DNA of 64,000 nt, taken from assembly GCF_042242105.1 (NCBI RefSeq), contig NC_092019.1:14696328-14760327 (forward strand). The letters run 5' to 3'. This DNA comes from Pempheris klunzingeri. Its lineage: Eukaryota; Chordata; Actinopteri; Acropomatiformes; Pempheridae. Made by a program: the position numbers and the translations under genes. The notes under the pieces were generated by a model. It had not been told where the DNA came from. It saw only the letters and a program-made list of their open reading frames with translations, and searched no databases. Shown here in pieces: positions 57,444 through 64,000 of this stretch (positions are counted from its first letter, which is position 1; every line of letters begins with the position of its first letter).

Positions 57444-60276
57444 ATGGCCAAAACAGCAACCGGTAAGCATGTTCACACTGGTCGTGTTTTAAAGCGATGC
57501 GTGGGTGGATGGATGGATTTGTGACAGCTGCATCTTCTCTGTGTGGAGCTCATGTCGGCCTGGTTATTGTCTACCTGCTGGTGGCCGTGCATCTGTAATG
57601 GCTCCACTCAGAAATGATCTCTTTTGAATGATTAACTATAAGTGGGAATAGATCACTCACCTTGATGTTTCTCTTTTGACTGTGGGCCTATTGTTTCAGC
57701 ACAGAGTTGGGTGTGATGACAGCAAGAATGTGGGCTTGTGAGCCAAGTATCCTCCGACATTAGATTACTGAAATGTCTCTCTCATTTTCCTCATCCATGT
57801 CAGTGTGTTAGTTTCCGTTTTCTTTAATCCTAAATTTTGTAACAGTGTATTATTGGACCATACTGACAGCTTTATTTACAACGCCGCACCTGCTGTTCAT
57901 GCTACAGCGGCCCCAACATGCAGCATAATGCAGACGGACCCCACCCAAGATGCTGGGCTGCCGACCATTTAGATGACAGTGAAGCTGAGAGGGCTTCATC
58001 AGCCTGACTCTTATGTTACTTTGCTATAATTAAACCTGCACAAGCTGTAAATTGTCATTTAAAAACGTGTTTCTGTGCCCTAAACGCCTCCTGATCGTGA
58101 TTATTTAATCGGTTCATATATTTGGGAATGGTGCTTTCATTCATGTCTGTAGCTTTCCTTATTTCTGTCTTGCCAAGGATGCATCGCCAGCTGTGACAGA
58201 TGTGCAGCCATGTATTTGACAAAAAATATACAACTGGCATAAGAATAAATGAAAAGATGATCCCAGTGGCTTAAGTTAGCACAGTGAATCTTACATTTAC
58301 AGATAAAAAGTATATTACAGCCTGCATTAATCATCTTTTCTTATGGACAGTTTTTCTTGTAGGCCAGGCAATTAGCATATTTGTTTCCATAGGTTTGTTA
58401 AGTCTCTGTATGCATACTGAAAATGTTAATGATGCCTTAAAATAAGCAACCCCATTATTCCCTCTGAAACACAGTATGGTGTTGCAGACATTGTGGTGTG
58501 TGTGGTGGCAGAGATATAGCGGAGGAGACAGGTGCATGGCAGGGTGGGAGGCAGTCCAGCCCTGCAGCAAGGGGCTGCTTCACACACTGGCCTTTGCAGC
58601 AGAAGGCTTAGCAGCACGGACAATCTGTAGTCCCCTCTGAACAGCCTGGTGGGCACTTTGTCAAATACAGGAAGAGTGAGCATGGGAAAAGCGCTCAGAA
58701 TTGGTAGAGATTAAAAATAGCCAGCAAGGAACTGAGCAGATCTTACCCCAGCTCGATATTAACGTCAGGATCATTACTCAGCTGTATTTGACAGCTATGA
58801 CAGCAACACTCAACAATAAGGTAGGGAGGAGATGGATAAATATAAATACACCCTACTATTGTGATCATGAAGCAGGGCAAACAGCTGCGAGTTCAACAGG
58901 AAATCAAATAACTTGACTCACAGGCTACCGTATCAATCATCTTATGCAGATTGCGAGGGGATATTAGACAAGGCAGTGTGAATTCAGGATTGAAATGAGT
59001 CACAAATATCTTGCCGTAACATCCAAAAAAAGAATATTAGTTTGATCACAGAACACACTCATCCATTCAATGAGTAAGCAACAGGGCACTTACGTACATT
59101 TCAGACTTTTAATAGATCATTAATACGGCAGTCATCTCATGCTAATTGTTTAATACCCAGCTACGGTTTTTAAAAAATATTGCCACAAATTAATAAATAT
59201 AGTTGAGATTTTTTCCAAATTAAGACATTAAATGATAGGAAAGAATGTGCTCTATTAATTTGCCTGTTTTACTGTGTTCATAAGCAACAGAGAGACACTC
59301 ACCAGGATGCCATGACGTGTTTATGTTTCCACAGCATATAAAGAGAAGATGAAGGAGTTGTCTGTCCTCTCCCTCATCTGCTCCTGCTTCTACCCAGAGT
59401 CACGCAACAATCCTATGAAGGAGTTTGAAGGTATGGATCAGCTCAGACATCGATTTTCTCATTTGAACCAAACAAACTGCTCCCCATGGACGTTTTATCC
59501 GCATGTATATACAGACATTAGTGATAATTACGTACTATTTGACTGACATATTGTGTTATTGGAGATTGGTTTTGCTGCTGTTCTCATCATAATTGTCTGA
59601 TTTACAGACATGGACATGGAGGTGAAACATATAAACAAGCGAGCCTCTGGCCAGGCCTTTGAGGTGATTCTCAAGCCTCTGTCTCCAGTGTCAGATGTGG
59701 CCCACAATCTCCCCTCACCCCCCAAGAGGGACATCTCCTTGGATGACATTGAGAAGAAACTGGAGGCTGCTGAAGATCGAAGGAAGGTGAATGTTTTACC
59801 TGTATGAAATGGCTTTGGGGGTTTCAAATGCAAAAAGGAAACACCTTTTGGATTTTGAACCATTCAAAATGAATCAGTTGTTCAATTATTTTTTTGCTGT
59901 GTGTTTTTAGTACCAGGAGGCCCAGGTGCTGAGGGCTTTGGCAGAAAAGCGAGAGCATGAGCGAGACGTGTTGCTAAAGGCCATGGAAGAGAACAGCAAC
60001 TTCAGCAAGATGGCCGAGGAGAAGCTCCAGCTGAAGATGGAGCAGATCAAGGAGAACCGTGACGCTCATCTGGCAGCCGTGATCGAGCGTCTACAGGAGA
60101 AGGTGAGCGGTGCAGATGTCTCAGTTGTATCAGAGAAATCACAAAAATTCCACATTTCCATTAAGACTTAATCGAACAGAACAAGTATTTCCACTTTGTC
60201 ACTCTGTTGTTGTCAGGAGCGACGTGCAGCTGTGGTGCGCAGGAACAAAGAGCTGAGGGAAGAGCAGGCAGCATGA
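57444..60276 (+). CDS. stmn2: Stathmin-2 (SCG10)
   Basis: Neuronal, membrane-anchored phosphoprotein that binds two alpha/beta-tubulin dimers and promotes microtubule turnover in growth cones. Exons 57444-57462, 59335-59430, 59608-59786, 59911-60102, 60217-60276; 546 nt, 181 residues (human STMN2 179). The N-terminus [20 protein letters not shown] leads to LICSCFYPE, whose Cys22 and Cys24 are the expected palmitoylation sites. The stathmin-like domain starts at [19 protein letters not shown], with Ser-Pro sites ([14 protein letters not shown]) and a long coiled coil ([20 protein letters not shown] to [20 protein letters not shown]). [14 protein letters not shown] and the dicysteine anchor separate it from STMN1. 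Human STMN2 and HEY1 are also neighbours. Whether it is the a or b copy of the fish duplicates cannot be told. Confidence 0.94.
57463..59334 (+). other. stmn2: stmn2 intron 1 (1.9 kb)
   Basis: No coding sequence. Holds an RE1/NRSE-like motif at 58,607-58,623. In human the corresponding intron contains the TDP-43-repressed cryptic exon; no UG-rich counterpart was seen here. Confidence 0.65.
58607..58623 (+). promoter_or_regulatory. stmn2: RE1/NRSE-like site in stmn2 intron 1
   Basis: CTTAGCAGCACGGACAA matches the RE1 pattern NTYAGMRCCNNRGMSAG at all but two positions. SCG10 is a classic REST/NRSF target, which makes the location plausible. Binding is not shown. Confidence 0.4.
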
Positions 60277-60544
60277 GCCTGACACAACTCCTGACTTCCA
60301 TGGTCCATCAACGTCCCTCCATCCAGTCCTGCCCCCACCCTCCCTCGCCCCGGCCCTCCCTCAGGTTCGAGGACCTCACCACCACATCACAACACACCAC
60401 ACCACCAGTACTCACTACTATCAGTATTATCAGTGGATACAAACATCGATAACACTCATCTTGAGAGTTGAATGGATTTGTTGATTTTAGAGAAAATGTG
60501 AGAATATGGCTATTTGTATATATTTTTTCTTAAAATCTCTATCT

Positions 60545-60545
60545 G

Positions 60546-60580
<35 letters not shown>

Positions 60581-60591
60581 CTATCTATCTA
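60545..60591. repeat. (CTAT)n microsatellite in the stmn2 3' UTR
   Basis: About eleven tetranucleotide units with one two-base interruption. Confidence 0.95.
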
Positions 60592-60767
60592 TGATGGTAG
60601 GTGAAGTACATACAGCGATTGTACTGTACTTCACTGTATGATTTCAAACGTTTTGTTTGTAATTGATTAATGTTTCAGTTCTTGAAATTTCACTCTACAA
60701 CCATTTTCTTGTGAAAGCCCTCGGTGTTGTGAGTTGGCTGGCATTTGCAGTGTTTCCTAATGATGTC

Positions 60768-60796
60768 ATGATGATGATGATGATGATGATGATGAT
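60768..60796. repeat. (ATG)n trinucleotide run
   Basis: About nine perfect ATG units downstream of stmn2, probably in its 3' UTR. Confidence 0.9.
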
Positions 60797-61463
60797 ATTT
60801 CTGTGTCTCTGTGAAGAACAACGGTTGGTGTACCTAGACTACAGGCTCCTCAAGGTATCAACGTATCCAATCTGTATCTTCCTCACGCACACCTACTCAT
60901 TCTCAACACGCACGCTTTGAACTTAACAATACGCCAAACCCACAGATTCATAAAGTGTCCACTTCCTCTGAAATGAGCTTGATAATGAACTTGATAGGTG
61001 CTTTATTGTAATTAAGAATGTCTTTGCCCAATGGGAGCAACTGTTTATACACTTGCACATTCCCGCCTACCCTGACAACTTTATTTCTCAATGAATCCAT
61101 CTTTAGCCAAATCAATAGCTGTGTTACATACACAGTATTTGGGGATTAATCTCTTGAATGTTATAACACCATACTGGTACCATGCATATTGACTTGGACA
61201 GTGGAATGTGCTGTTGCCCCAACCTTGATATCGATAGGGTGAACATAAAGTATGTCTGTGTGGGTGTGAATGCGAATTTACCACAAGGCATCACTAGCCT
61301 CTGCTCTCTTTAGGGGATTAGATGGAGAATGGATGCGAGATGCTTTACATTCAGCGCACTGGCGAACTAGTGTCTTTTTAATATACAGTACCACTGATAT
61401 CTGCCTGCATCCTCTGCTGCTTGTGTTTCTCCCTTCATATATTTCTCTGTGAAAGCTTTGCTG

Positions 61464-61469
61464 AATAAA
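61464..61469 (+). terminator. stmn2: stmn2 poly(A) signal (candidate)
   Basis: AATAAA followed by GTTTGAGGTTCTGTG, about 1.2 kb after the stmn2 stop. A long 3' UTR is usual for stathmin genes. Confidence 0.5.
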
Positions 61470-61499
61470 GGTTTGAGGTTCTGTGAACATGGCATGTAT

Positions 61500-62745
61500 C
61501 ATCTAATACTTTTTCTGTGCTGAAAGAGGAGGGGAAATGTAAACTGCCAAATAAAAGAACCAGTTATGTACACATCCTGAGAACCACAGTCTTCCCCCAT
61601 CATTCATGTTTCAGTCTGACATTAATTCATATATGGTAACAAAGTTTTTGGCATAATTCAAAATACATACAGGCTTATTCCTTGGGGTCAACCTATAATA
61701 AACACATCAAATGAATCCATGATTGTCCATTAGGCATATGTAGGACTAAGTACTTCCACTAGGTGGCAGTGGCAGATTTTTTTTAAGCTAAAGAAACCAA
61801 ACTGGTGTCCAAACCGATCCAAAAATAGGGCAAAAGTTCACAATAGGCCAAATGCAAACACTGGAAAAACAGAATAACAAAAACACTGATAGAATCTGGA
61901 TTATTTATGTTTCATAATTTCATGATGGCCATGAGGATTTGGAAATTTAGAAACAGTCTCATTTAGTGAGAGCAAGGTTTGTGTCACTCACTCGAAGGCA
62001 CGTCAGTGCAGACACTCAAATACTCGTATAGTTTGAAATGACTATTGACTATTGTTGTGAAAGGAAAGCAAAATAATTCATTTATTATTAATAGTAGGTG
62101 GCTTAAGCCCTTAGGGAACAAATCACAGGCAGAGCCTGCCCCTCCTGGCCTGCCTCTTGCCTGATGTGCTGCATGAACGGAGGAGACTTCATAACTCATT
62201 AAAACAGTGAAGCCCAAAAAATCTGTGTCACCAGCAAGAACAGCAGTGAGCTGAAGCAGTGATTTATTAGCGCAGCTGTCTGTGTGGTACTTTTTAAGCG
62301 CTTTCCTCCAATGTCCCCATCCTGTTCACACTATTGTCTCCGTTTCAGACTAACCCAGGCTGGTGAGGTCAGGGCAACATTGTAAAGGATTTCCTCTGGC
62401 TCTTAATGATTTCCTGGGTATTCATAAGGGCAACAATGCTCTCAGATTTGGTTACTTACCTGCCCCACAGTGAAGGAATTAGCTTTCAGTCAATAACCGG
62501 GACATTATTATAGCTCATGATTAACTTCCACAGGATTGCAACAAAAATGCACCTGCAGATTATATGTCATTTGGGAAGATATGATCTTAATCACTTGGAG
62601 GGCAGTTAGTCTGCTTGTATAAAGGACTATCAAGCATGAACAAATAGCTACATATTATAATTTATGAAAACAAAATATTCCAGAGTCAAAGGAGCAAATG
62701 CAACAGTCACAACAGACACTTTGGTTTGAATCCATGTTTTGTACT
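61500..62745. other. Intergenic between convergent stmn2 and hey1
   Basis: No gene recognised. Contains a full match to the CTCF core at 61,756-61,769; otherwise AT-rich. Confidence 0.6.
61756..61769 (+). promoter_or_regulatory. CTCF-type core motif between stmn2 and hey1
   Basis: CCACTAGGTGGCAG fits the CTCF core pattern CCASYAGRKGGCAG at every position. Placement between two convergent genes with different expression fits an insulator, but occupancy is unknown. Confidence 0.45.
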
Positions 62746-62755
62746 TTTAACTCAA

Positions 62756-62761
62756 TTTATT
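62756..62761 (-). terminator. hey1: hey1 poly(A) signal (candidate)
   Basis: AATAAA on the minus strand about 540 bp past the hey1 stop. Another minus-strand AATAAA (63,221-63,226) lies only about 80 bp past the stop. Confidence 0.4.
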
Positions 62762-63302
62762 TGTACAAAAATATTACAAATAGATACAAGAATGCAAGTT
62801 TTTGATTCTCAAGTGTTTAGTTTTCCAACAATGGCACATATAATATGCAATTTATTTCCATGAGTTCTGATACCACTAAAGAAGTAGACCAATTTAAGCA
62901 ACTCTACTTTATGTTAAATACAGACATCCATGGTCGACAAATGTAGACATTTCAGTATGTGGTCTACAAAATATTTCCTCTACATTTGTTCTTACAGTTG
63001 ATCTATCCATGGTCCACATGTCATATATCAGTCCTCAACCTGGAGACAGTGCATGTGAACTAAATTAGTTATCAATTTCAATGAACAACATAAAACGAGT
63101 TTCTTTTTTCAAAGAGTTATGACATACTGAGAGGACACCCTTTCAGCACCCTCTCCAACATAATCTTTATACTTAATAAAATAAAATCAGTTTGCTTTGT
63201 TCCCCTGTGTTTTATTGCCATAAAACGGATGAGGCAGGTTGTCTTGCCCAGTCTGTGGTGGTGGGCACAGCTCAGCTGTTGCCTTCAGTCCAGCTGTTAG
63301 CT

Positions 63303-63910
63303 TCAGAAGGCCCCAATCTCCGTGCCCCACGGCCTGTAAGGCTTGGAGAGGGTGGAGGAGGGGCTCACTGTACTGAGGGCCGTCGGGGAGACCAGCGGGA
63401 AAGCACCGAAGGAGAGGGGAAAGGCCGACAGCGAAGAGAGGGATGAAAGGAGTGGTGGGGAAAGCTTGGATGTGGGCAGAGACAGACTGAGGGGCAGCGA
63501 GCCGTTGGGAGGCACCCTGAGGGACTCTGTGGGGGGCATGACACTCAGTCTGGTTGTCCCAGATGCCTCAGTGGAGGAGGAGGGAGCTGTAGAAGAAGAA
63601 GAGGTGGAGGAGGGTGGGCTACTGTTGCTTCTGGATGCAGGTGTCCTGCCCTGGGGGTGTTGGAGGAGGAGTGGGTGGGGGAGATGTGCCGGGGGAGTCC
63701 CGTAGGCAGAGCCCCAGGCTAAGTGTTCCAGTCCACTGTGCACCTCCCTCTGAGAGGCGTAGTTGCTGAGGTGGGACACCAAACGTATACGGAGGGGGTC
63801 TGCACTCTCCCGACCCTCTACCATGCTCAGGTAGCGAGCTGTCTCTGCCAGGCACTCCCTGAAGCCCAGGCTGCGGTAATCCTTAGCAAGAGCATGAGCC
63901 TCAAAGTAAC
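63303..63910 (-). CDS. hey1: Hes-related transcription repressor HEY1, last exon
   Basis: Notch-induced bHLH-Orange repressor; only the final coding exon lies in the window. The minus-strand acceptor CCTTTTCTGACAG precedes a split Gly codon and [20 protein letters not shown], which continues into the Orange domain ([30 protein letters not shown]). A Pro/Ser-rich region and [11 protein letters not shown] follow. The protein ends [13 protein letters not shown] with TGA at 63,303-63,305. YRPW (the Groucho-motif variant of Hey proteins) together with TEIGAF is diagnostic for Hey, and the close match to human HEY1 favours hey1 over hey2 or heyl. The bHLH exons lie to the right of the window. Confidence 0.95.
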
Positions 63911-64000
63911 CTGTCAGAAAAGGAAACAGTCTGATGGTTAGAAACATAATTTTCAGGAAATTTCCTCATCTTGAGGACTAATTTATTATTCAAAGCCAAA

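Noticed and set aside
57463-59334. Counterpart of the TDP-43-regulated cryptic exon of human STMN2
   Set aside because: No UG-rich cluster with a premature poly(A) signal was recognised in this intron.
60541-60796. Regularly spaced repeats considered as a CRISPR-like array
   Set aside because: Simple CTAT and ATG microsatellites without spacers, in a vertebrate gene.
63143-63160. TTCAGCACCCTCTCC near hey1 as an RE1 site
   Set aside because: Left half-site only.

Overview
This is nuclear DNA from a ray-finned fish. The evidence is split vertebrate genes with GT-AG introns, many (CA/TG)n microsatellites, teleost-type MITEs, and full-length fish-style versions of nradd, rbm12b and c8orf88. Eight protein-coding genes can be read. 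All gene names rest on protein family features recalled from memory; no database was searched.

Left block (about 1-42,000): the 3' half of nbeal2 (+; end of the PH-like region, BEACH, WD40), nradd (+; four cysteine-rich repeats, TM, death domain) and setd2 (-; complete, 21 coding exons, 2,619 residues, AWS-SET-post-SET, WW, SRI). Human 3p21.31 has the same order and orientation (NBEAL2, NRADDP, SETD2).

Right block (about 42,800-64,000): rbm12b (+; one coding exon, five RRMs), a c8orf88 homologue (+; small protein with an eIF4E-binding motif), upp1 (+; uridine phosphorylase), stmn2 (+; SCG10-type stathmin) and the last exon of hey1 (-). Apart from upp1, these belong to human 8q21-q22. The window therefore spans a junction between two ancestral linkage groups, and that junction lies in the roughly 0.9 kb head-to-head spacer between setd2 and rbm12b.

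Splice sites were placed by hand. In every complete gene the summed coding exons are a multiple of three and each junction keeps frame (setd2 7,860 nt, nradd 1,218, c8orf88 393, upp1 936, stmn2 546).

Spaces between genes hold decayed DNA-transposon MITEs (10.6-11.5 kb, 20.9-21.4 kb, 27.7-27.9 kb), fragments resembling common fish repeats and microsatellites. The most interesting items are: two in-frame setd2 exons with (UG)20 and (CA)30 tracts against their splice sites; the eIF4G-like eIF4E-binding segment of the c8orf88 homologue; expanded Arg-Asp and poly-Gln tracts in setd2; a 22-nt setd2 microexon and a likely poison exon; and the repeat-derived sequence at the setd2/rbm12b junction. No retrovirus-like element, CRISPR array, rRNA or tRNA gene was seen.
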